From NCBI GenBank assembly GCA_022749295.1, contig CP062007.1, forward strand, positions 1 through 64,000: a DNA stretch of 64,000 bases, in the 5' to 3' direction. The translations under genes and the position numbers were made by a program. This DNA comes from Flavobacteriaceae bacterium GSB9 (GTDB lineage Bacteria; Bacteroidota; Bacteroidia; Flavobacteriales; Flavobacteriaceae). Shown piece after piece: positions 42,279 to 52,268 of this stretch. Every line of letters begins with the position of its first letter. The first letter of the stretch is position 1. Under the pieces are notes generated by a model. The model ran no database searches and had not been told where the DNA came from. It saw nothing but the letters and a program-made list of their open reading frames with translations.

Positions 42279-45200
42279 ATGAAACAAATCTCTCCATATA
42301 AACCAAAACACCATGTACGCATGGTCACAGCCGCTTCACTCTTTGATGGGCACGATGCTTCCATAAATATTATGCGCCGTATCATTCAAAGTACTGGGGT
42401 TGAAGTTATTCATTTAGGGCACGACCGAAGTGTTGAAGAGGTGGTAAATACTGCTATTCAAGAAGATGTGCAAGCCATTTGCTTAACCTCATATCAAGGT
42501 GGACACAATGAATATTTTAAGTATATGTTCGACCTATTGAAAGAAAAAGGAGCGGGACATATTAAGGTTTTTGGTGGTGGCGGCGGTGTCATTTTACCTT
42601 CTGAAATTAAGGATTTGATGGCTTACGGCATCACGCGTATTTATTCTCCTGACGACGGACGCAAAATGGGATTGCAGGGTATGATAAATGATTTGGTTGA
42701 GGAATCTGATAATCCAATTCCAGCATTTCAAAAACCAGAAAATATTGCTGAAGACTTAAAGCATAAAGAGGTTAGTACTATTGGCAGATTAATTTCACTT
42801 GCTGAAAACAGACCCGAAGAATTCGAGGAACTATTTTCAGGAATAAATCAAGATTTTGAAGCTTCTAAAACAAAAAAAGGAGCTGTTGTGTTGGGGATAA
42901 CTGGTACTGGTGGTGCTGGAAAATCTAGTTTGGTAGATGAATTGGTAAGGCGCTTTCTAAACGATTTTCCTGAAAAAACAGTCGGTATTATTTCGGTAGA
43001 TCCTTCAAAAAGAAAAACAGGTGGCGCTTTGTTAGGAGACCGCATTCGTATGAATGCCATAAACAATCCGCGTGTGTATATGCGCAGTTTGGCAACCAGA
43101 CAGTCTAATTTAGCACTGTCTAAACATGTAAACGAAGCAGTAGCCATTTTAAGGGCAGCAGCATTCGACTTGATTATTTTAGAAACCTCTGGTATTGGGC
43201 AGTCCGATACCGAAATTATAGAACATTCCGATGTTTCGCTTTATGTGATGACACCAGAGTTTGGAGCAGCAACACAGCTCGAAAAAATTGATATGTTGGA
43301 TTTTGCAGATCTTGTGGCCATCAATAAATTTGATAAAAAAGGAGCACAGGATGCTTTGCGCGACGTAAAAAAACAGTACATGCGAAACCATGGGCTTTGG
43401 GAGACCTCGCTAGACGATTTGCCAATCTTTGGGACTATCGCTTCGCAGTTTAATGATCCTGGAATGAATGTACTTTATCAGGCTGTAATGAATAAGTTGA
43501 GTAAAAAAGGTAATGCCGATTTTAAATCAACGTTTACCGCCTCAAACGAGATTAGCGAAAAGATTTATGTTATTCCGCCTTCAAGGGTGCGTTATTTGTC
43601 AGAGATAGCCGAAAGTAACAGGGATTATGATATGATATCCTCAAAACAATCCGAAATAGCTCAAAGTTTGTACGCCATTTATAAAACGATATGTTCTGTT
43701 AGCAATGTTGTGGCGAGTGAAACACAACAATCATTCCTTAATAAAAATGGATTGGATTCTGATAAAATTCTAAAACATGCCCAAAATGAAAACGACAAAG
43801 AATTTTTAACGTCATTGTTAAAAGAATTTGACAGGGTAAAGTTTAATTTAAGCACGAGCCATTGGGAAACTATTTTAAACTGGAACGATAAGGTAGCATC
43901 TTATAAAAAGCCTACTTATACCTTTGAAGTTAGAGGAAAAGCCATAAAAATAGAAACGCATACTGAGTCGCTATCCCATACACAAATTCCAAAAGTTGTT
44001 TTTCCAAAATATAAAGCATGGGGCGATATTTTAAAGTGGTGTTTACAGGAAAATGTGCCTGGTGAATTTCCGTATACGGCTGGTTTATATCCCTTTAAGC
44101 GAACAGGTGAAGACCCTACAAGAATGTTTGCAGGAGAGGGCGGTCCAGAACGTACTAATAGGCGATTTCATTATGTTAGTGCCGAATTGCCGGCTAAGCG
44201 TTTATCAACAGCATTTGATAGTGTCACGCTCTATGGCAATGACCCCGATTTTCGTCCCGATATATATGGTAAAATAGGTAATGCCGGTGTGTCTATTTGT
44301 TGTTTGGATGATGCAAAAAAACTGTACTCCGGATTTAATTTGGCCGATAAAATGACCTCGGTAAGTATGACCATTAACGGCCCAGCCCCTATGTTATTGG
44401 GCTTTTTTATGAATGCGGCCATAGATCAGCAATGCGAGATTTACATTAAAGAGAACGGACTTGAAAAAGAGGTTGAATCGAAAATATCAAAAATTTATGA
44501 AGCTAAGGAACGTCCCAAATATAATGGCCCGCTCCCAGATGAAAACGATGGCTTAGGACTTATGCTTCTTGGTGTTACGGGAGACCAAGTGTTGCCACCA
44601 GAAGTTTATAAAGATATTAAAGCTAAAACAATAGCCCAAGTACGAGGTACAGTTCAGGCAGATATTTTAAAAGAAGACCAAGCGCAAAACACCTGTATAT
44701 TTTCAACCGAATTTGCCTTGCGTTTAATGGGCGACGTTCAGGAATATTTTATCGAGAATAATATCCGAAACTTTTATTCGGTTTCTATTTCAGGTTACCA
44801 CATTGCCGAGGCAGGCGCCAATCCTATTACGCAGTTGGCGCTAACCTTATCTAATGGCTTTACTTACGTAGAGTACTATTTAAGCCGAGGCATGGATATC
44901 AATAAATTTGGCCCCAATTTGTCGTTCTTTTTTTCCAACGGTATCGACCCAGAATATGCCGTTATTGGTCGTGTAGCCCGTAAAATTTGGTCGAAAGCCA
45001 TGAAATACAAATATGGAGCAAATCCACGGGCACAAATGTTAAAGTATCATATCCAAACATCGGGAAGGAGCTTGCATGCCCAAGAAATCGATTTTAATGA
45101 TATCCGAACCACACTTCAGGCACTATATGCCATTTACGATAATTGCAATTCGTTACATACCAATGCTTACGACGAAGCCATAACCACACCAACCGAAGAA

Positions 45201-45737
45201 AGTGTACGGCGTGCTATGGCCATTCAGTTGATTATCAATAAAGAGTTGGGCTTAGCTAAAAACGAAAATCCCATTCAGGGGGCCTTTATAATTGAAGAAT
45301 TAACCGATTTGGTTGAGGAAGCCGTTTTGTTGGAATTTGATAGAATTACCGAACGTGGTGGCGTTTTGGGTGCCATGGAAACCATGTACCAACGCAGTAA
45401 AATCCAGGAAGAAAGTTTGCATTACGAAACCTTAAAACACAGTGGCAAATATCCCATTATTGGTGTTAACACCTTTTTGAGTAGTAAGGGCTCGCCAACC
45501 GTATTGCCTATGGAAGTAATACGTGCCACTGAGGAAGAAAAGCAACTTCAAATACAAACACTCAAAAACCTTCATAAAAACCACGATACAGATATGCTTT
45601 TGAAACAGCTTCAACAAAAAGCTATCAATAATGAAAATATTTTTGAGTCGCTTATGGAAGTCTGTAAGGTTTGTTCTTTAGGCCAAATTACCCATGCGTT
45701 GTTTGAGGTTGGGGGACAATATCGTAGGAATATGTAA
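42279..45737 (+). CDS. icmF: Fused isobutyryl-CoA mutase (IcmF) with G-protein chaperone
   Basis: This 1152-residue fusion has, in order, a B12-binding domain (DGHDAS at 23-28, with [12 protein letters not shown]), a MeaB-like GTPase (P-loop GTGGAGKS at 209-216, NKFDKKGA) and a large TIM-barrel mutase domain ([19 protein letters not shown], then [19 protein letters not shown]). This is the IcmF architecture, interconverting isobutyryl- and n-butyryl-CoA (or similar branched acyl-CoAs) with AdoCbl. Ser replaces the usual Gly in DxHxxG. No B12 riboswitch was seen upstream. Confidence 0.93.
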   Translation: MKQISPYKPKHHVRMVTAASLFDGHDASINIMRRIIQSTGVEVIHLGHDRSVEEVVNTAIQEDVQAICLTSYQGGHNEYFKYMFDLLKEKGAGHIKVFGGGGGVILPSEIKDLMAYGITRIYSPDDGRKMGLQGMINDLVEESDNPIPAFQKPENIAEDLKHKEVSTIGRLISLAENRPEEFEELFSGINQDFEASKTKKGAVVLGITGTGGAGKSSLVDELVRRFLNDFPEKTVGIISVDPSKRKTGGALLGDRIRMNAINNPRVYMRSLATRQSNLALSKHVNEAVAILRAAAFDLIILETSGIGQSDTEIIEHSDVSLYVMTPEFGAATQLEKIDMLDFADLVAINKFDKKGAQDALRDVKKQYMRNHGLWETSLDDLPIFGTIASQFNDPGMNVLYQAVMNKLSKKGNADFKSTFTASNEISEKIYVIPPSRVRYLSEIAESNRDYDMISSKQSEIAQSLYAIYKTICSVSNVVASETQQSFLNKNGLDSDKILKHAQNENDKEFLTSLLKEFDRVKFNLSTSHWETILNWNDKVASYKKPTYTFEVRGKAIKIETHTESLSHTQIPKVVFPKYKAWGDILKWCLQENVPGEFPYTAGLYPFKRTGEDPTRMFAGEGGPERTNRRFHYVSAELPAKRLSTAFDSVTLYGNDPDFRPDIYGKIGNAGVSICCLDDAKKLYSGFNLADKMTSVSMTINGPAPMLLGFFMNAAIDQQCEIYIKENGLEKEVESKISKIYEAKERPKYNGPLPDENDGLGLMLLGVTGDQVLPPEVYKDIKAKTIAQVRGTVQADILKEDQAQNTCIFSTEFALRLMGDVQEYFIENNIRNFYSVSISGYHIAEAGANPITQLALTLSNGFTYVEYYLSRGMDINKFGPNLSFFFSNGIDPEYAVIGRVARKIWSKAMKYKYGANPRAQMLKYHIQTSGRSLHAQEIDFNDIRTTLQALYAIYDNCNSLHTNAYDEAITTPTEESVRRAMAIQLIINKELGLAKNENPIQGAFIIEELTDLVEEAVLLEFDRITERGGVLGAMETMYQRSKIQEESLHYETLKHSGKYPIIGVNTFLSSKGSPTVLPMEVIRATEEEKQLQIQTLKNLHKNHDTDMLLKQLQQKAINNENIFESLMEVCKVCSLGQITHALFEVGGQYRRNM

Positions 45738-45855
45738 AAATTAACACAGTGCTTTTAATAGCAAAAAAATAGTGTTTATGCTTGTGTTTTAACCTTTGAC
45801 TGATTCTATATAATTTCTTTTTTAAAATCGAAGAGAAATCAAGAGAACTAGACAA

Positions 45856-46251
45856 CTACAAACTCAACATCCAAGAGCGTTGTAGTTTTTTAAACTTTTT
45901 AAGCTCACTTCGTAAAATAGGTAAAAAGTCTTTGCCATTACTATTGGAACGCTCTAACCTATATGAGCTTTTGTAAAGCTTGTTGGTTAATTTTCTTAAT
46001 GAAGCTAAATGCTTGTCTTTTTTATCGGAATAGCGTTGCCGTTCGGCATTTACAATTTCAGGAGCCAGAGATACAGATTGCTGAACGATATCGCCTGAAA
46101 AATAAATACTTTGGTCTTCAGAACCATCTGGTTTTAATGAAGATAGGTCGTGGTTTAGATATGTAGAGATGTTTTGCGATAGTGCAAAAATCTCTAAGGC
46201 TTTTCTATAAACCGGTAATTCCGATAGGTTTGATGGGGTATTGTGTAACAT
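45856..46251 (-). CDS. Helical hypothetical protein
   Basis: This 131-residue all-helical protein (LPVYRKALEIFALSQNISTYL, then IVQQSVSLAPEIVNAERQR, ending KFKKLQRSWMLSL) has the general look of a four-helix bundle. No motif identifies a function. Convergent with icmF. Confidence 0.65.
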   Translation of the reverse strand: MLHNTPSNLSELPVYRKALEIFALSQNISTYLNHDLSSLKPDGSEDQSIYFSGDIVQQSVSLAPEIVNAERQRYSDKKDKHLASLRKLTNKLYKSSYRLERSNSNGKDFLPILRSELKKFKKLQRSWMLSL

Positions 46252-46374
46252 AATCTATTCCTGATAGCAATTTTATCAAAATTACTCACAAGAAATGAGA
46301 TTCGTCTTTAGGTTTTAAAGTAATTTTGTACTTTTACTTTAGAATTTAAGTTTTTAATGTTAGTTTTCTTTTAA

Positions 46375-46818
46375 ATGGAGATAGATTCGATTAATAGCAA
46401 AATTTTAAGGTGTTTGCAACAAGATGCGCGCATGAGCAATGCAGAAATTGGCCGCCAAGTGGGAATTAGTTCACCTGCTGTTTCTGAGCGTATAAAAAAA
46501 ATGGAAGATTTAGGCGTTATTGAAGCTTATAAGGCTATTGTGTCTCCTTACGAAATGGGCTATCAATTAAAAGCAATTATAACGTTGAGGGCATTTATGG
46601 GGAAGCTGAAGCCTTTTTTGGAAAAAGTGAAAACCTATGATGAGGTTATTAACTGTTACCGTATTACAGGTGACGAAAATATAGTGATGGAAGTGGTTTT
46701 AAAAAATAATAAGCACCTCGAATCTTTTATTGATCAGTTGATAACCTATGGTGAGTCGAAAACCCAAATTGTGCTATCACGAGTAGTAAAACAAAAAGCG
46801 GTTATTCCCATAAAATAG
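46375..46818 (+). CDS. Lrp/AsnC family transcriptional regulator
   Basis: This 147-residue regulator has an N-terminal winged helix (NSKILRCLQQDARMSNAEIGRQVGISSPAVSERIKKMEDLG region, residues 5-45) and a C-terminal RAM ligand-binding domain with VINCYRITGDENIVMEVV. It is full length for the family. It lies next to a convergent VOC gene; the amino acid it senses cannot be told. Confidence 0.93.
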   Translation: MEIDSINSKILRCLQQDARMSNAEIGRQVGISSPAVSERIKKMEDLGVIEAYKAIVSPYEMGYQLKAIITLRAFMGKLKPFLEKVKTYDEVINCYRITGDENIVMEVVLKNNKHLESFIDQLITYGESKTQIVLSRVVKQKAVIPIK

Positions 46819-46826
46819 GAATATTG

Positions 46827-47204
46827 TTAGTTAATTCGCCAGGGCGGATTTTTTCGGTTTTTACCAGCTTGGTACAGAATAATTTGATGCCCGTCGGGGT
46901 CCTGTAAATGGGCTTCGCACCATAACCAAGGTTGGTTTGTTGGTGGTAGGCTAAAAACAAGACCTTTTTGTTGAAGTATTTTAAACCACTCATCTAAATG
47001 CTCATCCTCAAAATAAATAGTAATGCCTGGTCCTTTGGGCAATTTTTCAACGTGGTGTAACGATAATGTGGTAGTGCCATCAGGGCATTCAAACCGTGCA
47101 TAACGAGGAATGGAATCTACAATTAGCCGTAAACCCAAAGTGGTGTAAAAAGCAACCGACTTTTCAAGGTTAGTTGATGGTATGGTAACTTGGTTTAAAT
47201 TCAC
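46827..47204 (-). CDS. VOC family (glyoxalase-like) protein
   Basis: This 125-residue single-module vicinal oxygen chelate protein has VTIPSTNLEKSVAFYTTLGL at the start and EAHLQDPDGHQIILY at the end, with His/Glu metal-ligand candidates. The substrate is unknown. It overlaps the ypdA start by 4 bp (47201-47204), so the two are probably translationally coupled. Confidence 0.88.
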   Translation of the reverse strand: MNLNQVTIPSTNLEKSVAFYTTLGLRLIVDSIPRYARFECPDGTTTLSLHHVEKLPKGPGITIYFEDEHLDEWFKILQQKGLVFSLPPTNQPWLWCEAHLQDPDGHQIILYQAGKNRKNPPWRIN

Positions 47205-48184
47205 CCGTTTTTCTTTTTTTCAATGTGTTTTGCTATTAATTTCGCATGAATTCTCGAGTTTTCAATAAACCATTTATGTGTTTCCTTTCCACCGCAAATA
47301 ACACCTGCCAAATACAAACCTTCAATATTGGTTTCCATGGTTTCACTGTTATAGGTCGGTATGCGTTTTCCGTCATTTGAAACGGTGATGCCACTATCGG
47401 ACAGCAAGTCGAAATTAGGTAAGTACCCCGTTAGCGCAACAACATAGTCGTTTGGAATTATAACGGTTCCATCGGGCGTTTTTATAATAACTTCTTCCTC
47501 TTCAATTTCAGTAATTTCAGAATTAAAATAAGCGGTTATACTACCTTCCTCTATACGGTTTATAATATCTGGCCGCACCCAATATTTAACGCGCTCTCCA
47601 ATGCTTTCACCACGGACTACCATGGTTACACGTCCACCTTTTCGCCATATTTCTAGAGCCGCATCAACAGCCGAATTACTAGCGCCAACCACAACCACAT
47701 CTTGCATACTGTAGTTATGGGCTTCTTTGTAATAGTGCGTGACTTTGCTTCGGTGTTCACCACGTACATTTAACAGCTTAGGGATATCATAAAAGCCAGT
47801 ACAAATAATAACATGATTGGCGAAATAACTCGATTTGCTTGTGATTACTTTAAAATGTTTGGCTTGTTTTTCAACCGATACCACATTTTCATATAAATGA
47901 ATGTTTAATTGGTTGGATGTTGTAACCCGCCTGTAATATTCCAAAGCCTCGTCTCTGTTGGGTTTTGGGTTGTTGCTTATAAATGGAATCTCATCAATTT
48001 CAAGTTTTTCTGAAGTTGAAAAGAAGGTCATATTTTTGGGGTAATTGAACAACGAATTGGTAAGGGCCCCTTTTTCAATTATTAAATAATCCCAACCTCG
48101 CTTTTTACATTCCAAGGCGCAGGCAATTCCAATAGGCCCGCCACCAATAATAATCACTTCTTTTTTTTCTTCCAATCCTTCCAT
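47201..48184 (-). CDS. ypdA: YpdA-family bacillithiol disulfide reductase
   Basis: This 327-residue flavoprotein has an FAD-binding GxGxxG (IIGGGPIGIACA, about residues 11-22), an NAD(P)-binding VVGASNSAVDAALE and a C-terminal GLYLAGVICGG. It lacks the CxxC redox pair of thioredoxin reductases, as YpdA enzymes do. YpdA reduces bacillithiol disulfide, so bacillithiol use by this organism is likely. Confidence 0.9.
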   Translation of the reverse strand: MEGLEEKKEVIIIGGGPIGIACALECKKRGWDYLIIEKGALTNSLFNYPKNMTFFSTSEKLEIDEIPFISNNPKPNRDEALEYYRRVTTSNQLNIHLYENVVSVEKQAKHFKVITSKSSYFANHVIICTGFYDIPKLLNVRGEHRSKVTHYYKEAHNYSMQDVVVVGASNSAVDAALEIWRKGGRVTMVVRGESIGERVKYWVRPDIINRIEEGSITAYFNSEITEIEEEEVIIKTPDGTVIIPNDYVVALTGYLPNFDLLSDSGITVSNDGKRIPTYNSETMETNIEGLYLAGVICGGKETHKWFIENSRIHAKLIAKHIEKKKNG

Positions 48185-48215
48185 TTATAAATTTAATTCG
48201 TGTTTTTTAATTCCG

Positions 48216-49448
48216 TTAATATTCAAGTGCAGATTTTAACCTTTTGGCTTTTTTCGCATTTAAATACTGCCTTAAAACGAACAGCAAAAATACACAAAAC
48301 GTCGCCAAAAGTGTAATGATGGCCCACGTGTTATCAAACCCCATATAATCAGCCATGCGCATGCCTGCGTTGTGCCCAAAAATATGAGCGATAGAAAACG
48401 CTATCGAGTACAGTGCCATATATTCGCCTTGATTGCCTTTTTTTGCCCTATCGAGGGCAAAAGCATTCGAAAAAGGGAAAGTTACCATTTCCCCAAACGT
48501 CATGAGTAACATGCCCAATATTAAAACGCCTTTCCAATCGGTAAGGTTTAAAATAATAAAGCTCGCTCCAGTTAAAATGGCACCAAAAATCATGAGTCCG
48601 GTTTTTGTAAAACGTGAATTTTCCAACCATTTTATAAGCGGCATTTCAAAAACAAAAATAAAAAAGCCATTGGCACCCAACAGAATTCCTATTTCCAGTT
48701 CGGTTAAAAAATGAGCTTCTTTGTAGTAAAGCGGCATGGTTGAAAAATATTGTAAAAATACCACGCCAAACATCACCATAGCCACCAAGAAAATTAAAAA
48801 AGCTTTGTCTTTATAAGCCGATTTTGGGTTTTCAATGTTAACATCGTCTAATACGTTGGTTGTTTTTGGGTTTAACACGGTAATGAGTACCCAAACGGCC
48901 AATATACAGGTAATGCCATCTACCCAAAATAGCCCATTATAGCTAAGGGCGGTAATAATGAGTCCGCCGATAGCTGGTCCTGCTGAGAATCCTAAATTTA
49001 TAGCCAATCGAATAAGGGTGACAGAGCGTGTTTTATTCTCAGGTTTGCTGTACGCACTAAGGGCTACAAACATGGCTGGCCGGAACATATCGGCCACAAA
49101 CATTACCAAAAGAATACCAAAACAAAAGGCTGCATAAGTTTTTAAAAACTGAAGGACAATAAACAATACACCGGTACTTAGTAAACTAAAAACCATAACT
49201 TTATAAAAACCAATTTTATCGGTCAACCGGCCGCCTAACCAAGAACCAATTACTGATCCCAACCCAAAAGCGGTCATAATCCAACCAATTTGGCTGAACG
49301 TAAACCCTAAACTTTCGTTTAGGTAAAGCGATAAAAACGGAACTACCATCGTGCCAGCTCGGTTAATTAGCGTAATTAAAGCTAACCACCAAACTTCGCG
49401 GGAAAGTCCGTTAAACGTGTTCAGGTAATTGTTGAATAAAGTTTTCAT
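48216..49448 (-). CDS. MFS transporter
   Basis: Start chosen at ATG 49448 (MKTLFNNYLNTF), because the longer frame from 49505 would run through a terminator-like hairpin region. About 410 residues with 12 helices, the MFS loop 2-3 motif GSWLGGRLTDKIGFYKV, and a C-terminal basic tail. It resembles MDR-type drug/metabolite exporters. The substrate is unknown. Confidence 0.87.
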   Translation of the reverse strand: MKTLFNNYLNTFNGLSREVWWLALITLINRAGTMVVPFLSLYLNESLGFTFSQIGWIMTAFGLGSVIGSWLGGRLTDKIGFYKVMVFSLLSTGVLFIVLQFLKTYAAFCFGILLVMFVADMFRPAMFVALSAYSKPENKTRSVTLIRLAINLGFSAGPAIGGLIITALSYNGLFWVDGITCILAVWVLITVLNPKTTNVLDDVNIENPKSAYKDKAFLIFLVAMVMFGVVFLQYFSTMPLYYKEAHFLTELEIGILLGANGFFIFVFEMPLIKWLENSRFTKTGLMIFGAILTGASFIILNLTDWKGVLILGMLLMTFGEMVTFPFSNAFALDRAKKGNQGEYMALYSIAFSIAHIFGHNAGMRMADYMGFDNTWAIITLLATFCVFLLFVLRQYLNAKKAKRLKSALEY

Positions 49449-49511
49449 AATGTTGTTAGTTTGTGTTTTTGCTACATGGTTTAGTTTTTTAAAATGGATA
49501 TCCACTAAAAA

Positions 49512-49541
49512 TAAAAAGTCCGACGGTGACGTCGGACTTTT
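49512..49541 (-). terminator. Strong terminator-like hairpin in the MFS 5' leader
   Basis: The minus strand reads AGTCCGACG, TCAC loop, CGTCGGACT then TTTTTATTTTT. It lies 64 nt upstream of the MFS start codon, where no gene ends. It may be an attenuator for the MFS gene or end a small RNA from the 49545-49720 gap. Confidence 0.6.
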
Positions 49542-49721
49542 AAATATTGTATTATTTTATAATTACATCACCACAATATATAACAAGCACGACCTCCCTT
49601 ATAAGAAACGGTTCTTTGTTTTTTACAAATTGTGATGTTATTGCGCATTTTTGCTTTATTTGATTTGTCAAAGCTAGACAAAATATTTGTAAGTTGCGTT
49701 TTTGAATTGAAATTTTTTAAG

Positions 49722-50327
49722 ATGAAGAAACTAATCACCCTTATATGTGTTCTAATTTGTTTAACGGGTTGTGCCCAAAAAAAACGCTTGGTTAAAGGCG
49801 AAACGGCCTATCAAAAAGAGCAGAATGCTAAGTTTAAAGATGCTTCAACTTCGCCATTAAAAAAGAAAGATTTAAAGCATTTTGAAGGTTTGGATTTTTT
49901 TAAGCCCGATTCGGCCTATGTAGTAAAAGCTACCTTCAAAAGAACACCTAACCAAAAGGAATTTAAAATGAAAACCACAACCGATAGGTTGCCCATCTAT
50001 GTAAAATATGGTGAGTTGTCTTTTACTTTAAAAGGTGAGTCGTTTACCTTAAATGTTTATCAAAATCAAGATTTGATTAAAGAAGAAAGTTATGAAGATT
50101 ACCTGTTTTTGCCTTTTTTGGACGAAACCAACGGGTTGGAAAGCTATGGAGGTGGACGCTATTTGGATGCGAGTATTCCTGAAGGCGATACCTTGATTTT
50201 AGATTTTAACAAAGCTTATAACCCCTATTGTGCCTATAACGATAAATATTCTTGTCCGTTAGTGCCTCGCGAAAATTATTTAAAAACTAGAATAGAAGCA
50301 GGAGTGAAGGCTTTCAACAAAGGGTGA
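49722..50327 (+). CDS. DUF1684 lipoprotein
   Basis: Start set at ATG 49722, which opens a lipoprotein signal peptide (lipobox LTGC). The 201-residue product carries the DUF1684 core: LPIYVKYGELSFTLKGESFTL, FLPFLDETNGLESYGGGRYLD and the terminal NPYCAYNDKYSCPLVPRENYL. DUF1684 proteins are common in Bacteroidota and Actinobacteria; the conserved Cys-Tyr-containing C-terminus suggests ligand binding, but function is unknown. Confidence 0.9.
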   Translation: MKKLITLICVLICLTGCAQKKRLVKGETAYQKEQNAKFKDASTSPLKKKDLKHFEGLDFFKPDSAYVVKATFKRTPNQKEFKMKTTTDRLPIYVKYGELSFTLKGESFTLNVYQNQDLIKEESYEDYLFLPFLDETNGLESYGGGRYLDASIPEGDTLILDFNKAYNPYCAYNDKYSCPLVPRENYLKTRIEAGVKAFNKG

Positions 50328-50352
50328 AAGATTTGAAGGCTGGATGTTCGTT

Positions 50353-50474
50353 TAGCGGTCTCGGCTATAAGTGGTTGATTGTGTTAGTAATTAACTTTGC
50401 AAGTATACGCGAAGCTAAAAATCTTTGTAGATTTTCAGAAGTAGGCGAAAACCAGCAATTACTTATAGCCATCT
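50353..50474 (-). repeat. Isolated attC-like element (cores lost)
   Basis: Pairing arms GGCTATAAGT (50363-50372) and ACTTATAGCC (50461-50470) enclose a central AAAATCT/AGATTTT hairpin. The spacer CGGTCTC equals that of sites B and G, and the GATTTTC...GTAGGC...CAATTA order matches sites F and J. The AAC core is replaced by AGC and no GTT follows. It is a degenerate member of the array's repeat family. Confidence 0.65.
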
Positions 50475-50503
50475 TAATTTTGAAATCTAATTAAATTAGT
50501 GTC

Positions 50504-52237
50504 TTAATTTCTATAAGGATCAAATTCCCAAACATCATTCAGGATGTTATTAAACTTTGTGTAAGCAGGTAAAATATAACCTTTTTTGTTTATACCAAAA
50601 CTAGTATAAACAGCCATATTAATTGGAGAGTTTTGGAGTTCAATCCATGTGTCATTGCTAATATTGTATTTCCATAATTTGTTTGATACGTAGCCATCAC
50701 CCCATTCAAAATTTCTTCCTAACCCAACATATGCTTCATTGTTAATTATAAAACTGGCGTACAAGTTATATGCATTTGAAGGTATTGGAGTTTTAGTTAT
50801 CCATGAATCTTGAGTGGGATTATATTCCCAAAGAGTATTAATTCCAAATGCTGTTTGACTTACTCCCAAAAAACCTTTTTTATCAAGGGAAAAAGTATAA
50901 TTTCCCCATACAGGATTACTTGTATCAAAATTTCCAATAAAATCAGCTTTTTTATTCCAAGAATCTTGAATTATATTATATTCCCAGAAGTCATAGGTAT
51001 TGTAACAATTACCAATATAAAATTTACCATCTATGCTAAAATTGAAATTATACCTTCTGTCTGTTTGCAATCTGCCGGGAAAATTAGTTCTTTGCGTCCA
51101 GTTATTGGTTTCTGTATTGTATTCCCAAAATCCATTGGCCAATAGAATAAACACTTTTGATTCAGATGTAAAAGCAAAAGGTTTTTTTCCCGAATCTTCT
51201 GGTAAGCTCAGATTGTTTTCCCATGAATCATATACAGGATTATATTTCAGCATAAATTTGCTGTTTGACCCAATAACGTAGCCATAACCATTACTTACAA
51301 AAGAAGCTGCATTAAATGTTTTAGAACTTTGACTATTTTTTTGTGCCCAAGGGAACCATATATCAAAAAGATCTTGTGAAGTATTTGTGTTGTCTTCAAT
51401 CGTAACCGAAATATTTACTTTTTGGGCATTATCAACATAAGGTACTTTTACAACTAATAAGTTTTCAGTGGCAGATTCAATTTCTGCTGTAAAATCGCCA
51501 AATTTTACAATATTTTCTGAAATTATTTCCGAAAATTGATTTCCACTAATTTCCACAATTGTTCTAATAGGACCAAATTTAGGATTAAAATCGATTATTT
51601 CTGGTGGGTAAGCTTTTGCTTTAAATTCAATTTCATTGCCATAAAATATAATTGAACCTATTTTAATGTAAGCGCGAACATAATATTGTGTTTTAGCTTC
51701 AAGCCCAGTAATCTTACTTTGATATTCACCAATTGAATTTGGTGTTCCTAATTCTGTTTTAGAGTTATTTACAGTAGGATTAGGGGTTTTAGACCAGCAG
51801 TGTCCATGCTCAATTGTTCCAGGATAACCTGTTCCTAAAAAATTAATATTTGCATTTAATGTGGCCGAGGTTTGTGTTATGTCAGTTATAGTTCCTGTGA
51901 AAATTACTGGGTCACTAATTTTAATAATTTCGAAATTCTTAACTTGATTCTGTTCACCCAGTATAGTTATTTTCTCAATTGTGGGAGCATATCCTCCTTT
52001 TGATATTTTTATTTGATAGGTATTAGCTTTTATTTCTTCAAAACTATATTGGCCTTTAGAATCACTTGTTGTCTGGTCTATTGCGCCTAATATTATTGAA
52101 GCCCCACTAACTTTTAAACCATTTGAAGTAATAATACCTTGAATATTTCCAAATGATTCTGGTTCATTCTTCTCGCAAGTGAAAATTGTAATTCCTAATA
52201 AAATAAATAGTAGGAACTTGTAGTGTTTTTTTATCAT
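50504..52237 (-). CDS. IPT/TIG and Kelch-like surface lipoprotein 1
   Basis: This 577-residue lipoprotein (lipobox TIFTC, Cys about 21) has, in order, a carboxypeptidase-regulatory-like domain (about 33-95), an Fn3-like domain (about 108-205), one IPT/TIG domain (about 213-293) and five to six Kelch-like blades (about 305-575) with YNPxxDSW repeats. It is the last gene of a three-gene operon of paralogues. The role is unknown; adhesion or glycan/protein binding at the cell surface is an inference from fold type. Confidence 0.85.
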   Translation of the reverse strand: MIKKHYKFLLFILLGITIFTCEKNEPESFGNIQGIITSNGLKVSGASIILGAIDQTTSDSKGQYSFEEIKANTYQIKISKGGYAPTIEKITILGEQNQVKNFEIIKISDPVIFTGTITDITQTSATLNANINFLGTGYPGTIEHGHCWSKTPNPTVNNSKTELGTPNSIGEYQSKITGLEAKTQYYVRAYIKIGSIIFYGNEIEFKAKAYPPEIIDFNPKFGPIRTIVEISGNQFSEIISENIVKFGDFTAEIESATENLLVVKVPYVDNAQKVNISVTIEDNTNTSQDLFDIWFPWAQKNSQSSKTFNAASFVSNGYGYVIGSNSKFMLKYNPVYDSWENNLSLPEDSGKKPFAFTSESKVFILLANGFWEYNTETNNWTQRTNFPGRLQTDRRYNFNFSIDGKFYIGNCYNTYDFWEYNIIQDSWNKKADFIGNFDTSNPVWGNYTFSLDKKGFLGVSQTAFGINTLWEYNPTQDSWITKTPIPSNAYNLYASFIINNEAYVGLGRNFEWGDGYVSNKLWKYNISNDTWIELQNSPINMAVYTSFGINKKGYILPAYTKFNNILNDVWEFDPYRN

Positions 52238-52268
52238 GGTAAAAAAGCGAATAGTTTACATTATTAAA

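Noticed and set aside
45738-45855. Possible regulatory or repeat element after icmF
   Set aside because: Nothing beyond A/T-rich sequence between convergent genes was found.
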